From Methanobacteriota archaeon (GTDB lineage: Archaea > Thermoplasmatota > Thermoplasmata > RBG-16-68-12), in contig VBMA01000093.1 in assembly GCA_005878985.1 (NCBI GenBank), positions 1-38,386 of the forward strand: a stretch of DNA of 38,386 nucleotides, in the 5' to 3' direction. Positions within the stretch are counted from its first letter, which is position 1. Each line of letters opens with the position of its first letter. The notes beneath the pieces are model-generated. The model did no database searches and was not told the DNA's origin. It saw only the letters and a list, made by a program, of their open reading frames with translations. A program made the translations under genes and the position numbers. Of this stretch, positions 26,155-34,137 are shown one piece after another.

Positions 26155-26931
26155 TTGACCGATGTGCTCTACGCCGGGTTTCTCGGTCTGATCGCAGGAC
26201 TGGTGCCGGTCTACATCGGTCTGGCTCCGTGGTGGATCTTCAAGCGGCTCTCGGTCGCATGGAGAACCGCGCTCGTGAGTTTCTCGGCGGGCATCCTCCT
26301 GTTTCTGTTCGCCGACGTCATGCATGAGGGCGTAGAGCTCTCGCAAGCGGCCGGGAGCGCGCCGGCGCTCTTTGTGTTGGGCCTGGGGCTGGGCCTCCTC
26401 GGACCCGTGGCGATCACGCACATCCGGCGAAGGAAGATGGCTTCACAAACCCAGGCGCTGCCATCGGACGCACCGTCGACGCCGATCGTCAGCGCGAAAC
26501 TCTTCACCGCCCAAATGATCGCCCTGGGCATCGGGCTTCACAACCTCGGGGAGGGACTTGCGATCGGAGCGGCCTACGCAGCGGGTGTCCTCGGACTCAC
26601 GAACCTCCTCGTAATCGGCTTCGCCCTCCACAATTCCACCGAGGGGCTAGGAATCTCGGGTCCGATCGCATCGACCAACACCGGTGCACGGGACACGCTC
26701 ATCCTCGGATTCCTCGCGGGCTCCCCGACCATCCTCGGCAGCATGATCGGCTCGCTCGCCTACTCCGCGGCGCTCGGAACCCTGTTTTTCTCAGCTGCGG
26801 CGGGCGCATTGCTGTACGTGATCGTCGAGCTTGTCAAGGTCACGTCCGCCCCGGAGGCCAGCAAGATCGTCTTCGTCGGAATCGTGATCGGGATTGTCCT
26901 GATGTTCGTGACCGGCCTTCTGGTCCGGTGA
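26155..26931 (+). CDS. ZIP-family divalent metal transporter
   Basis: A 258-residue integral membrane protein with about eight hydrophobic segments. It carries the ZIP signature in the fourth and fifth helices: IGLHNLGEGLAIGAA (His129, Glu133) and FALHNSTEGLGI (His159, Glu163), which form the binuclear metal site. An extra acidic/His motif, DVMHEGVE, lies in an earlier helix. A His-poor loop (about 85-120) separates the third and fourth helices. The family imports Zn2+, Fe2+ or Mn2+, and selectivity cannot be read here. Its position after a zinc ferredoxin is suggestive only. The TTG start is set by the TATA-box spacing. Confidence 0.92.
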   Translation: MTDVLYAGFLGLIAGLVPVYIGLAPWWIFKRLSVAWRTALVSFSAGILLFLFADVMHEGVELSQAAGSAPALFVLGLGLGLLGPVAITHIRRRKMASQTQALPSDAPSTPIVSAKLFTAQMIALGIGLHNLGEGLAIGAAYAAGVLGLTNLLVIGFALHNSTEGLGISGPIASTNTGARDTLILGFLAGSPTILGSMIGSLAYSAALGTLFFSAAAGALLYVIVELVKVTSAPEASKIVFVGIVIGIVLMFVTGLLVR

Positions 26932-26959
26932 ACCAACCGGGTCCCGACCGGCGTGCAAT

Positions 26960-27787
26960 TCAGCGGAGATCCTCGTTCATCGAGCCGCTGCGGTACCCGC
27001 GCAGATCGACCGTCACATACGCGAACCCGGCATTGCGCACCGCCTCCACCACTTCCTCGGCCATGGCGGTCTCGGATATTCGCGGAAGATCCTCCCGGGG
27101 CACCTCGATCCGCGCGATCCCGTCGTGGGCGCGCACGCGCACGACGCGGAAGCCTAACGCCCGAATCGCTCCCTCCGCCGCCTCGACCCGCTGTAGCTTT
27201 TCCACCGTGATCACCTCGCCGTACGCAATGCGAGAGGACAGACACGCGTTGCTCGGCTTGTCGAAGAAGCTAAGGTGCAGCTCCCGGGCGAGCGCTCGGA
27301 CGTCGGCCTTCGTGAACCCGAAGTCGACCAGCGGGTGCCAGAAACCCGCTTCGTTCATCGCTTGGATCCCGGGCCGATGGTCGCCCAAGTCCGAGACGTT
27401 GACACCATCCGCGATCGCCGAGAACCCCAGTTCGGCCGCCAGGGGCTTCAACGCAGCCCCGAGCTCCTGGCGGCAAAAGTAGCATCGATTGATCGGATTC
27501 GCGACGTACCGATCGTTGGCCAGCTCGGAAACGCGGATGGTTTCGAGGCGAATCCCGATCTCCGCGGCTTCGGAAACGGCCTCCGCGAGCTCCCAACGGG
27601 CGAGCGATTCCGCGTCCGCGACGACCGCCAGGGCATTATCCCCGAGCGCCTCGTGCGCGACCCGTGCAACAAGGCCGCTGTCGACGCCTCCCGAGAAGGC
27701 GACGAGCACGCGGCCCCGGGACCTCATCGCGGCGGCCATGCGATCGTGCGCATCCCGCAGGTCGAACGAGCGACTCGCCGTCTCCAT
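26960..27787 (-). CDS. larE: LarE-type ATP-dependent sacrificial sulfur transferase
   Basis: Product of 275 residues from ATG 27787; the ORF track's longer start (27910) would overlap the divergent threonine synthase gene. A TATA-like box 28 nt upstream supports 27787. The PP-loop SGGVDS (32-37) activates substrate with ATP. Downstream are NRCYFCRQELG, ADGVNVSDLGDHRPG and PSNACLSSRIAYG, typical of LarE. LarE supplies sulfur to the pyridinium cofactor of the nickel-pincer nucleotide used by lactate racemase. Single-Cys LarE sacrifices its own Cys; forms with CxxC plus the ACLSSR Cys, as here, have been linked to a [4Fe-4S]-based mechanism (family knowledge, not testable here). LarB and LarC are not in the window, so another thiolation role is possible. 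Confidence 0.85.
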   Translation of the reverse strand: METASRSFDLRDAHDRMAAAMRSRGRVLVAFSGGVDSGLVARVAHEALGDNALAVVADAESLARWELAEAVSEAAEIGIRLETIRVSELANDRYVANPINRCYFCRQELGAALKPLAAELGFSAIADGVNVSDLGDHRPGIQAMNEAGFWHPLVDFGFTKADVRALARELHLSFFDKPSNACLSSRIAYGEVITVEKLQRVEAAEGAIRALGFRVVRVRAHDGIARIEVPREDLPRISETAMAEEVVEAVRNAGFAYVTVDLRGYRSGSMNEDLR

Positions 27788-27810
27788 CGCCTCATCGAAC
27801 GCGGCAGCGG

Positions 27811-27820
27811 GGATAAAGCC
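27811..27820 (-). promoter_or_regulatory. TATA-like box for the larE-type gene
   Basis: The minus-strand sequence ggctttatcc is about 28 nt upstream of ATG 27787 and decides that start over the longer ORF. Confidence 0.55.
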
Positions 27821-27865
27821 ATCGCGCGTGACAAAACGTAATGGCCCTCGTCGAGATGACGGCGC

Positions 27866-29083
27866 GTGCGCCCGGCCTTCCTCGAATGCACCACCTGCTC
27901 GAAGCATCACGCGCTCCGGCTCCTCAACACCTGCGATTGCGGCGGTCCTTTGTTCGCCCGTTACGATTGGAACGACATCGACCGCGAGGACCTACTGCCT
28001 CGGGGGGATCTCTGGCGATACGCGCCCCTGCTCCCGCTGGAGCCCGCGGAGATCCGATCGCGCGGCGAAGGAGGAACGCCCCTTCACCGACTCGAGCGGA
28101 TCGGCTCGGGAGGCCGGGTGGCGCGTCTCAAGGTCGCGTCGTTGCACGTCAAGGACGAAGGACTGAATCCGACGCGCACGTTCAAGGCGCGCGGCATGGC
28201 GGTCGCGGTCCCGATGGCCTGCGCCCTGGGGGCGACGACCTTGGCCGTCCCGACCGCCGGAAACGCGGGCGCCGCGTTGGCGGCGTATGCGGCCACGTAC
28301 GGGGCACGCGCCATCGTGATCATGGCGAGCGACGGTCCCCCGTCTCAAGCCCGCGACGCCATCGCATACGGAGCGGAGGTGCTCCGCGTCGACGAGGACA
28401 TCGCGGATGCCGCGCGGATCGTCGCCGAACTCTCGACCACGACCGAGCTGTTCAGTGTGGCAACGCTGCGAGAACCCTATCGTGTCGAAGGCAAGAAGAC
28501 GATTCTCTTCGAAATCTGGGAGGCGCTCGGCGGGATGCCGGACTGGATCCTCGTCCCAACGGGAGGCGGCACGGGAATCGTGGGGATGTGGAAGGCGCTT
28601 CACGAACTGCGCGAGCTCGGTTGGTACGAGGGACCGTGGCCGCGTTTCGGGATCGTTCAGGCCGAAGGATGCGCCCCGCTTGTGAAAGCCTGGAAGGCGG
28701 GCCGGGAGACGGCCGAACCGTGGCCGATGCCACACACCCAAGCAGCCGGGCTTCGAGTTCCGGCGACCCTCGCCGACCGAATCGTGCTCCGGGCGATCCG
28801 GGAGACGCGCGGCGCGGCCGTCGCGGTCTCGGACGAGGCGATGAGAGTCGCGGCATTGAATCTCGCCGTCCTCGAAGGGATCGGCGCGTGCCTCGAAGGG
28901 GCGGCGACCCTCGCCGGTCTCCGGCGCCTGTACGACGATGGCGCAATCACTCGGGAGGACCGGGTCGTGCTGATGAACACCGGCGCGACCGACGGCGGGG
29001 CCGTCCCTTCCGTCGAAGTTCCGGAAGTGAAGACGGCGGAACAGGTCCGGCAGTACCTCGGCCTCACGCCGCGTGCTTCCTGA
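27866..29083 (+). CDS. thrC: Threonine synthase family PLP enzyme
   Basis: A 405-residue fold-type II PLP enzyme, most like threonine synthase, which converts O-phosphohomoserine to threonine. An N-terminal zinc-ribbon-like element (CTTC and CDCGG, residues 8-26) is common in archaeal members. Then come GEGGTPLHRLERIG, the Schiff-base lysine in RTFKARGM (Lys107), the PTAGNAGAALAAYAATYG substrate loop, and the glycine-rich phosphate clamp VPTGGGTGIVGMWKAL. GTG 27866 fits an A/T-rich element about 30 nt upstream. The start region is divergent from larE. Related enzymes (cysteate synthase, threonine dehydratase-like proteins) cannot be fully excluded, but the zinc ribbon and length favour threonine synthase. 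Confidence 0.82.
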   Translation: MRPAFLECTTCSKHHALRLLNTCDCGGPLFARYDWNDIDREDLLPRGDLWRYAPLLPLEPAEIRSRGEGGTPLHRLERIGSGGRVARLKVASLHVKDEGLNPTRTFKARGMAVAVPMACALGATTLAVPTAGNAGAALAAYAATYGARAIVIMASDGPPSQARDAIAYGAEVLRVDEDIADAARIVAELSTTTELFSVATLREPYRVEGKKTILFEIWEALGGMPDWILVPTGGGTGIVGMWKALHELRELGWYEGPWPRFGIVQAEGCAPLVKAWKAGRETAEPWPMPHTQAAGLRVPATLADRIVLRAIRETRGAAVAVSDEAMRVAALNLAVLEGIGACLEGAATLAGLRRLYDDGAITREDRVVLMNTGATDGGAVPSVEVPEVKTAEQVRQYLGLTPRAS

Positions 29084-29540
29084 CTTCCTCGAGAATCCTC
29101 GCATGGTCTGGCGGGACCTTCGGGTCCTCCGTGACCCACTTGTACCGGATGACCCCGTTCGCGTCGAGCACGAAGACCGATCGTTTCGTCACGCCCTGGA
29201 GGCCGAAACTTCCGAAGCGATCGTAGAGCACCCCGTACGCCGCGCTGACCTTCTTGTTCCAGTCGCTCAGCAACGGGTAGTTGAGGTGGTTCTGTTCCTT
29301 GAAGACGCGATGGCTGTGGTAACTGTCCGTGCTGATGCCGAACACCTTCGCACCCCACTTCTGGAGGTCGCCCATCGAGTCGCGCATCGCGCAGAGCTGG
29401 CCTTGGCACACGTTCGTGAAGTCCCAGACGTAGAAGGACAGGATCACCGGGCCGCCGCCGAGTTCGTTCGAGAGGGTGACGGGCTTGCCTTCGTCGCTGA
29501 GCACCGTGAAGTCCGGCGCCTTCTCGCCGACATCGACCAT
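29064..29540 (-). CDS. Peroxiredoxin, BCP/PrxQ-like
   Basis: The ORF track extends this frame to 30791, but the family domain begins at MVDVGEKAPDFTVLSDEG, ATG 29540, giving 158 residues of normal AhpC/TSA length. The peroxidatic cysteine is Cys45 in DFTNVCQGQLC. A second Cys five residues later (C-x4-C) matches the atypical two-Cys PrxQ/BCP arrangement, which forms an intramolecular disulfide and is recycled by thioredoxin. Other fold motifs are VFGISTDSYHSHRVFKEQ and YPLLSDWNKKVSAAYGV. It overlaps the 3' end of threonine synthase by 20 nt on the opposite strand. It reduces hydrogen and organic peroxides. Confidence 0.93.
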   Translation of the reverse strand: MVDVGEKAPDFTVLSDEGKPVTLSNELGGGPVILSFYVWDFTNVCQGQLCAMRDSMGDLQKWGAKVFGISTDSYHSHRVFKEQNHLNYPLLSDWNKKVSAAYGVLYDRFGSFGLQGVTKRSVFVLDANGVIRYKWVTEDPKVPPDHARILEEVRKHAA

Positions 29541-29574
29541 CGGAGGGCTCTCCCGCCGTCGAGATGCACGCCGG

Positions 29575-29587
29575 GGATAACCCTTTC
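29575..29587 (-). promoter_or_regulatory. TATA-like box for the peroxiredoxin gene
   Basis: The minus-strand sequence gaaagggttatcc lies about 40 nt before ATG 29540, leaving a leader of roughly 12 nt that carries gggag. Confidence 0.4.
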
Positions 29588-29628
29588 GCTTCGACACTCC
29601 GCGAAGGCGCGATCCCGCGGAACGGAAT

Positions 29629-29639
29629 GTATATCTAAC
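29629..29639 (+). promoter_or_regulatory. TATA-like box upstream of the radical SAM gene
   Basis: The sequence tgtatatctaa predicts transcription from about 29660. The leader of about 70 nt ends in a purine-rich gtaggggggaacga before ATG 29733. Confidence 0.45.
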
Positions 29640-29732
29640 GGGTGGAACCCATACTGGGCCTCGCCTGTCCAGAGGCAATGCTGAACTAGACCGAACGCAT
29701 CGCACGGGGGAACAAGGGGTAGGGGGGAACGA

Positions 29733-31307
29733 ATGGCGAAGTACGTGCTCGCCGCCGATTATACACTCATGACGGACTACCGCAACGTCCCTCTGGCTAC
29801 GTTCTTCAGCTGCATCCCAACGGATTACTGGCACTCCCGCCTCGTGTTTCGCATCCTGGCGGACCCGCCGAAGCTCGACCCGGAGGGCCGGCCGATCCGG
29901 GTGCCGTACGGCCTTCGGAAAGTCGAGGCGTCGCTCGTTCGCGCGTACGGTCGCGACTCGGTCGTCATCGCCGACCCTCGGAACATCGACCGATACATCG
30001 ACGACGAGACGGAGGTGGTCGGATTGAGCCCGATGGATCCCCTCGGCCTCGGTCCCGTCAGCATGTCCTTCACGATGGGCGGGGTCCTCACGCCCTTCAC
30101 CAAAGCGATGTTTTTCGATCTTGTCCGGCGCGTGCAGCGACCCAACCGAAAATACAAGGTCGTCCTCGGGGGGCCGGGTGCCTGGCACTTCGACTACCGC
30201 CCGGAAATGCAGGCATCCCTCGGCATCGACCACATCGTCCACGGGGAGGTCGACCACCTCGTCCCGGAGATTTTCGATCGGATCGTGAACGATCATGCGC
30301 CCCCGGTCATGCGCTTCACCAACGCGACCGCCCCGACGGTCGACCAGATCCCGAAAATCCTGGGTCCGACGATGCACGCGATGAACGAGGTGATGCGGGG
30401 ATGCGGCCGTGGCTGCGAGTTCTGCGAAGTCACCCTGCGCCGGCCCCGGTATTTCCCGTTCGACTACATCGGCGACGAAATCGCGATGAACACCAAGGTC
30501 GGGGAATCGTCGATCCAACTCCACTCGGACGACATCTTCCTGTACAACCTCGAGAACTGGAAAACGATGGAGCCAAACGAGGACGCAGTCAAGGACCTCT
30601 TCCGGTACGTCATGGCCCAACCCGGCGTCTCTCACTGTTACCCCACGCACGGGACCGTCAGCGCCGCGGTCACGAACCCGGGGCTCATCCGGGACATCTC
30701 GGACATCGTGCGCGCGGGCCCCGGCAAGTGGGTCGGCATCCAGAGCGGAATCGAGACGGGGAGCCCCGCACTCTCCCGGGCCGTGCTGCACCGGAAGGCC
30801 GCTCCGTTCACCGCCGAAGAATGGCCGGACCTCGTCGTGCAGGGCACGCAGATTCTAAACCGCAACTATTGGTATCCTGCCTTCACGATCATCCTCGGCC
30901 TGCCGGGTGAGACTCCGGAGGATGCGTGGATGACCGTGGACCTCCTGGACCGGATGGAGCAGATCCCGGACGGGCACTTCATCACGGCGCCGCTCACGTT
31001 CGTTCCGATCGGCGTGTTGCGAGGCGAGGAGTTCTACAACCTCGACGAGATGATCGACGAGTCGCGTTTCAACGTCGCCTACCGCGCGTGGCGCCACGTC
31101 CTCCTGGAAATCGACACCGATCTGTGGCAGCTCACGCGGCTCCCTGCCCCAACGAGGGCGCTGATCGTCGCCACGGCACGGATCGGGGGCCGATACATCC
31201 TCGGAATCATGCACCGGTATGCGAGGCGGATGGGCTTCCGGATCCGTGCACCGGCAACGACACGCCGTCAGGCGGAGGGCCACACCGTCACCTTCCCGGC
31301 GGCATGA
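29733..31307 (+). CDS. B12-binding-domain radical SAM protein, GDGT ring synthase-like
   Basis: A 524-residue enzyme. The N-terminal 190 residues resemble a cobalamin-binding Rossmann domain (VVGLSPMDPLGLGPVSMSF, KVVLGGPGAWHFDYRPEMQ). The radical SAM core has the cluster motif MRGCGRGCEFCEV (Cys224, Cys228, Cys231) and later GIQSGIETGSPALSRAVLHR and FTIILGLPGETPEDAW. A C-terminal helical part follows (about 400-524). The N-terminal pattern ADYTLMTDYRNVPLATFFSC with PYGLRKVEASLVR reminds me of the archaeal Grs proteins that make cyclopentane rings in tetraether lipids. That assignment is from memory and uncertain; other lipid-modifying B12/radical SAM enzymes are possible. The gene stands alone, with its own promoter and a purine-rich ribosome site. 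Confidence 0.82.
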   Translation: MAKYVLAADYTLMTDYRNVPLATFFSCIPTDYWHSRLVFRILADPPKLDPEGRPIRVPYGLRKVEASLVRAYGRDSVVIADPRNIDRYIDDETEVVGLSPMDPLGLGPVSMSFTMGGVLTPFTKAMFFDLVRRVQRPNRKYKVVLGGPGAWHFDYRPEMQASLGIDHIVHGEVDHLVPEIFDRIVNDHAPPVMRFTNATAPTVDQIPKILGPTMHAMNEVMRGCGRGCEFCEVTLRRPRYFPFDYIGDEIAMNTKVGESSIQLHSDDIFLYNLENWKTMEPNEDAVKDLFRYVMAQPGVSHCYPTHGTVSAAVTNPGLIRDISDIVRAGPGKWVGIQSGIETGSPALSRAVLHRKAAPFTAEEWPDLVVQGTQILNRNYWYPAFTIILGLPGETPEDAWMTVDLLDRMEQIPDGHFITAPLTFVPIGVLRGEEFYNLDEMIDESRFNVAYRAWRHVLLEIDTDLWQLTRLPAPTRALIVATARIGGRYILGIMHRYARRMGFRIRAPATTRRQAEGHTVTFPAA

Positions 31308-31354
31308 GCGCCGAGGCCGGGGCGGCCGCTGAGATTCTGGCGAGAGCGAGGATT

Positions 31355-31594
31355 TCAGCTTCCGTTCGCGACCCACGACCGGTACTGCTTCGCCTTCGCC
31401 TCTGCGCCTTCCTCTCCCATGATCGACGGGAGCGTGCGCTCCCGGAGCAGATCGACGATCTTCTCGAGGTCGGCTTCCGTCAGGCTCGAGAGGTCCGCGC
31501 GAACATCGCGAAGCCGCTTGCGCAGCATCGCAAGAGCCATGTCTCCCCAGATGGCCCGCATGTCGGCCTCGATGAGCTCGTATGCCGCCTTCAC
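31355..31594 (-). CDS. Small conserved-looking helical protein
   Basis: A 79-residue product if started at GTG 31594 (VKAAYELIEADMRAIWGD); the track's longer start overlaps the membrane-protein gene upstream. It is strongly helical and charged (LRKRLRDVRADLSSLTEADLEKIVDLL), with no Cys or membrane segment. I recognise no family. The 11-nt distance from the preceding stop suggests translation from the same message as the 103-aa membrane protein. Confidence 0.6.
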   Translation of the reverse strand: MKAAYELIEADMRAIWGDMALAMLRKRLRDVRADLSSLTEADLEKIVDLLRERTLPSIMGEEGAEAKAKQYRSWVANGS

Positions 31595-31604
31595 GCCCAA
31601 GGTC

Positions 31605-31916
31605 TCACGCTTCGGCCGGCATCTGGTGGGCACTGAGCCACGCGCTGTACCCGATGTAGAACAGGACGACGAGGGCGAGGACCAAGAACGCGTCGGGAAG
31701 GATCGTGTCGGCGAGGAGGATGCGGAACCCAGCGCTCAGGCTCAGCGCGATCCCGACGGCCGCGAGGCCGACGCTCAAGCGATACAGGAGACCGCCGCGC
31801 ATCATTCGGACGCCTCGGTGAGCGAGCAGGAATCCACCCAAAACGCCGCACGAGATGCTCAAGACCAAGACGACGAATTGCTCGGCGGAGACGGTCATGG
31901 AACCGGTCCGTTCCAT
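31605..31916 (-). CDS. Small membrane protein with three predicted helices
   Basis: A 103-residue hydrophobic protein with three likely membrane segments: FVVLVLSISCGVLGGFLLAH, RLSVGLAAVGIALSLSAGF and AFLVLALVVLFYIGYSAWL. A basic loop (RGVRMMRGG) lies between the first two. I recognise no family. A TATA-like element (gacttaagg) sits about 21 nt before ATG 31916 and 39 nt before ATG 31898 (MTVSAEQF), so either start is possible. It is followed closely by the 79-aa gene, a likely two-gene unit. Confidence 0.65.
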   Translation of the reverse strand: MERTGSMTVSAEQFVVLVLSISCGVLGGFLLAHRGVRMMRGGLLYRLSVGLAAVGIALSLSAGFRILLADTILPDAFLVLALVVLFYIGYSAWLSAHQMPAEA

Positions 31917-31932
31917 GCGGACCGAGGCGCCT

Positions 31933-31942
31933 TAAGTCTACG
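31933..31942 (-). promoter_or_regulatory. TATA-like box for the two small minus-strand genes
   Basis: The minus-strand sequence agacttaagg is 20-40 nt upstream of the two candidate ATG starts of the 103-aa membrane protein. Confidence 0.4.
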
Positions 31943-31969
31943 CCCTCTAGATTCATGGGTGAGAATAAT

Positions 31970-32875
31970 TCAACCCTCGAGGCGCGCGGTGACGGATTGG
32001 CCCCCGACCTGGACGAAGGCCATCGACCGATAGAGCGCGATCGCCGCGTCGTTGCCGACGGTGACGTACAAGGCGAGTCGGAGCTCATCCCGACCCGCAA
32101 GGCGCCCCATCGCGGCTTGGAGCAACGCCCGACCGAATCCGCGACCCCGGCGATCCTTCGCCACTCCGAGCTCCGCGACGAGCGGCATGCCCATCCAGTG
32201 CGTGATGAGGATCGCGCCCACGATCCGATCGCCTTCGAGGGCAACGTGCGAGGCGTCCGGCATGAACTGACCGGAATCGCCTTTGAAAAGCCCGGCCACA
32301 TACCCGCGCCACTCTTCTTCCGGCCCCGTGTGGATGCCGTATTGTTGTTCCATGTGTCCGGCATACACGTCCATCAGGAACTTCGTGAGTCCGAGGACTT
32401 CGTCTTCCTCTGGCGGTTGCAGCTTCAGGCTGGCCGGCGCGTCGCTTCGCTTCGTCGGCGCTTCCATCCGCATCCGCGCAAACACGCGCCGGAAACCGAG
32501 CGACGTGAATGCGGATTCGTAGAGATCCTCGAAGTGGGCGGTGATCGTGGTCGCGCCCCCGGCCCGGAGACGGTCCATGGACTTCAGGAGCGCACCCGCG
32601 GCCTCGTCGCGGTGCGTCGGGTCCATGGAGAACCCCGAGATCTCCGCGGGGCCCAACCGCACGGTCCCGATGATGCGGCCGTCTTTCTTGACGGAAAAGT
32701 GAGACCGCTGTTCGTCCGGAGGGAGCGCCAGGTACCGATCGAGGTGCACCGTGATGTCACCCGTCGGTAGATCGGTGCGCCCGGAGACGAAGGTACGCCA
32801 ATACGCGTGGGCGTCCGTCGTCTGCAACGGCTCGAGGCTCACCGGCACCTCTGCGGCGAAGGATTCGCGAACCAT
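31970..32875 (-). CDS. Double GNAT-domain N-acetyltransferase
   Basis: A 301-residue protein from ATG 32875; a TTG at 32878 would add one residue. It appears to hold two GNAT folds. The N-terminal one (about 12-135; RIIGTVRLGPAEISGFSMDPTHRDEAAGALL) has a degenerate acetyl-CoA site. The C-terminal one (about 150-300) has a good motif A (LVAELGVAKDRRGRGFGRALL) followed by LALYVTVGNDAAIALYRSMAF. This fits a tandem GNAT enzyme with one active half. The substrate is unknown. It is divergent from the acyl-CoA dehydrogenase and appears to share one symmetrical TATA element with it. Confidence 0.83.
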   Translation of the reverse strand: MVRESFAAEVPVSLEPLQTTDAHAYWRTFVSGRTDLPTGDITVHLDRYLALPPDEQRSHFSVKKDGRIIGTVRLGPAEISGFSMDPTHRDEAAGALLKSMDRLRAGGATTITAHFEDLYESAFTSLGFRRVFARMRMEAPTKRSDAPASLKLQPPEEDEVLGLTKFLMDVYAGHMEQQYGIHTGPEEEWRGYVAGLFKGDSGQFMPDASHVALEGDRIVGAILITHWMGMPLVAELGVAKDRRGRGFGRALLQAAMGRLAGRDELRLALYVTVGNDAAIALYRSMAFVQVGGQSVTARLEG

Positions 32876-32890
32876 CAAGCTTCGGCCGCG

Positions 32891-32902
32891 GAGCTTTTAT
32901 GC
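32891..32902. promoter_or_regulatory. Shared bidirectional TATA element
   Basis: gagcttttatgc reads as a TATA box on both strands (minus strand gcataaaagctc). It lies about 22 nt from ATG 32875 on the minus strand and about 31 nt from ATG 32928 on the plus strand. No other A/T-rich element lies in this 52-base divergent gap. Confidence 0.55.
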
Positions 32903-32927
32903 GGAAGGAGGGCCTTCGACACGATGC

Positions 32928-34064
32928 ATGGACTTCGGGCTCACGGAAATCCAGGAGATTACGCGGAAGACGGTCCGCGCCTTCGCAGAGCAAGAGGTCA
33001 TCCCGCAGTCCCGCGCCTTCGACGAGAGCCAGGAGTTCCCGCACGCCTGGGCCAAGAAGATGGGCGAGCTCGGACTCTTCGGGGTCTTCGTCCCGGAGAA
33101 GTACGGGGGCGCGGGACTGGACACCGTCTGCTATGCGATCACGATCGAGGAGCTCTCCCGCGGGGATGCAAGCGCCGGCGTCATCGCGGCGGTGTGCAAC
33201 GGCCTCGTCTGCGAACCGCTCCTGCACTATGGGACCGAGGAGCAGAAGCGGAGGTTCCTCGAACCGGTCGCGCGGGGAGAATGGATGGGCGCCTACGCGC
33301 TCACGGAGCCGGGGAGTGGCTCCGACGCGGCCGCGATGCGCACCACCGCGACGCTCGAGCGGGACGAATGGGTCTTGCGCGGCACGAAGACGTTCGCGAC
33401 GAACGGGTCCGTGGCCAAGATTATTGTCGTTTATGCGCGGACGGGCGCGAAGAAACACGAGATTTCCGCATTCGTCGTCCCGACCGACGCCAAGGGCTTC
33501 TCCGTGCTGAAGAAGGAGGACAAGATGGGAATCCGCGCGAGCGACACGGTCACCCTCGGGTTTGATGGCTGTCGGATTCCGAAGGAGAACCTCCTGGGAG
33601 ACCTTCACAAAGGCTTCACGATCGCGATGGAGACGCTCGACGGAGGACGGATCGGAATCGCCGCCCAAGCGCTCGGCATCGGCCAGCGGGCCCTCGAGGA
33701 GTCCACGAAGTACGCGAAGGAACGGCAGGCGTTCGGACAGAAGATCGCGGATTTCCAGGCGATCCAATGGAAGCTCGCGGACATGGCGACGGAAATCGAC
33801 GCGGCCCGGCTGCTGACCTACCGCGCCGCGCACCTGGAAGATCGTGGGCAGCGGCACACGTACGAATCGAGCGTCGCGAAGCTCTTCGCGTCGGAGGCGG
33901 CCCATCGAGCCGTCGACGCCGCGGTTCAGATTCACGGCGGCTACGGATTCATCAAGGATTACGTGGTGGAGAAGTTGTACAGGGATCAACGCGTCACGGA
34001 AATCTACGAAGGGACCTCCGAGGTCCAGCGGCTCGTCATCGCGCGTTCGATTCTCGGCGGCTGA
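32928..34064 (+). CDS. Acyl-CoA dehydrogenase
   Basis: A 378-residue FAD enzyme from ATG 32928 (MDFGLTEIQEITRKTVRAFA). The track's earlier start at 32751 would run into the divergent GNAT gene and lacks family similarity. Motifs: YALTEPGSGSDAAAMRT (substrate and FAD contact), GTKTFATNG, YAKERQAFGQKIADFQAIQWKLADM, QIHGGYGFIKDYVVEKLYRD and the catalytic glutamate in IYEGTSEVQRLVIARSIL (Glu361). Length and motifs fit short/medium/branched-chain acyl-CoA dehydrogenases, which oxidise acyl-CoA to enoyl-CoA and pass electrons to electron-transfer flavoprotein. ETF genes are not in the window. With the ADP-forming acyl-CoA synthetase it suggests catabolism of fatty or branched-chain amino-acid-derived acids. 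Confidence 0.93.
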   Translation: MDFGLTEIQEITRKTVRAFAEQEVIPQSRAFDESQEFPHAWAKKMGELGLFGVFVPEKYGGAGLDTVCYAITIEELSRGDASAGVIAAVCNGLVCEPLLHYGTEEQKRRFLEPVARGEWMGAYALTEPGSGSDAAAMRTTATLERDEWVLRGTKTFATNGSVAKIIVVYARTGAKKHEISAFVVPTDAKGFSVLKKEDKMGIRASDTVTLGFDGCRIPKENLLGDLHKGFTIAMETLDGGRIGIAAQALGIGQRALEESTKYAKERQAFGQKIADFQAIQWKLADMATEIDAARLLTYRAAHLEDRGQRHTYESSVAKLFASEAAHRAVDAAVQIHGGYGFIKDYVVEKLYRDQRVTEIYEGTSEVQRLVIARSILGG

Positions 34065-34109
34065 GAACCCGCTCCAGTCGCGTCCTCGACGGGACCGATC
34101 TTGCGACGA

Positions 34110-34120
34110 GCCTTTATGCC
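34110..34120 (+). promoter_or_regulatory. TATA-like box for the alaX-type gene
   Basis: The sequence gcctttatgcc is centred about 24-27 nt before ATG 34138/34141, the spacing of a leaderless transcript. Confidence 0.6.
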
Positions 34121-34137
34121 ACCGTGGCTTTTGCGGC

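Noticed and set aside
29541-30791. N-terminal extension of the peroxiredoxin ORF to 575 aa
   Set aside because: The extension is antisense to the radical SAM gene and has no family similarity; the peroxiredoxin domain starts at 29540.
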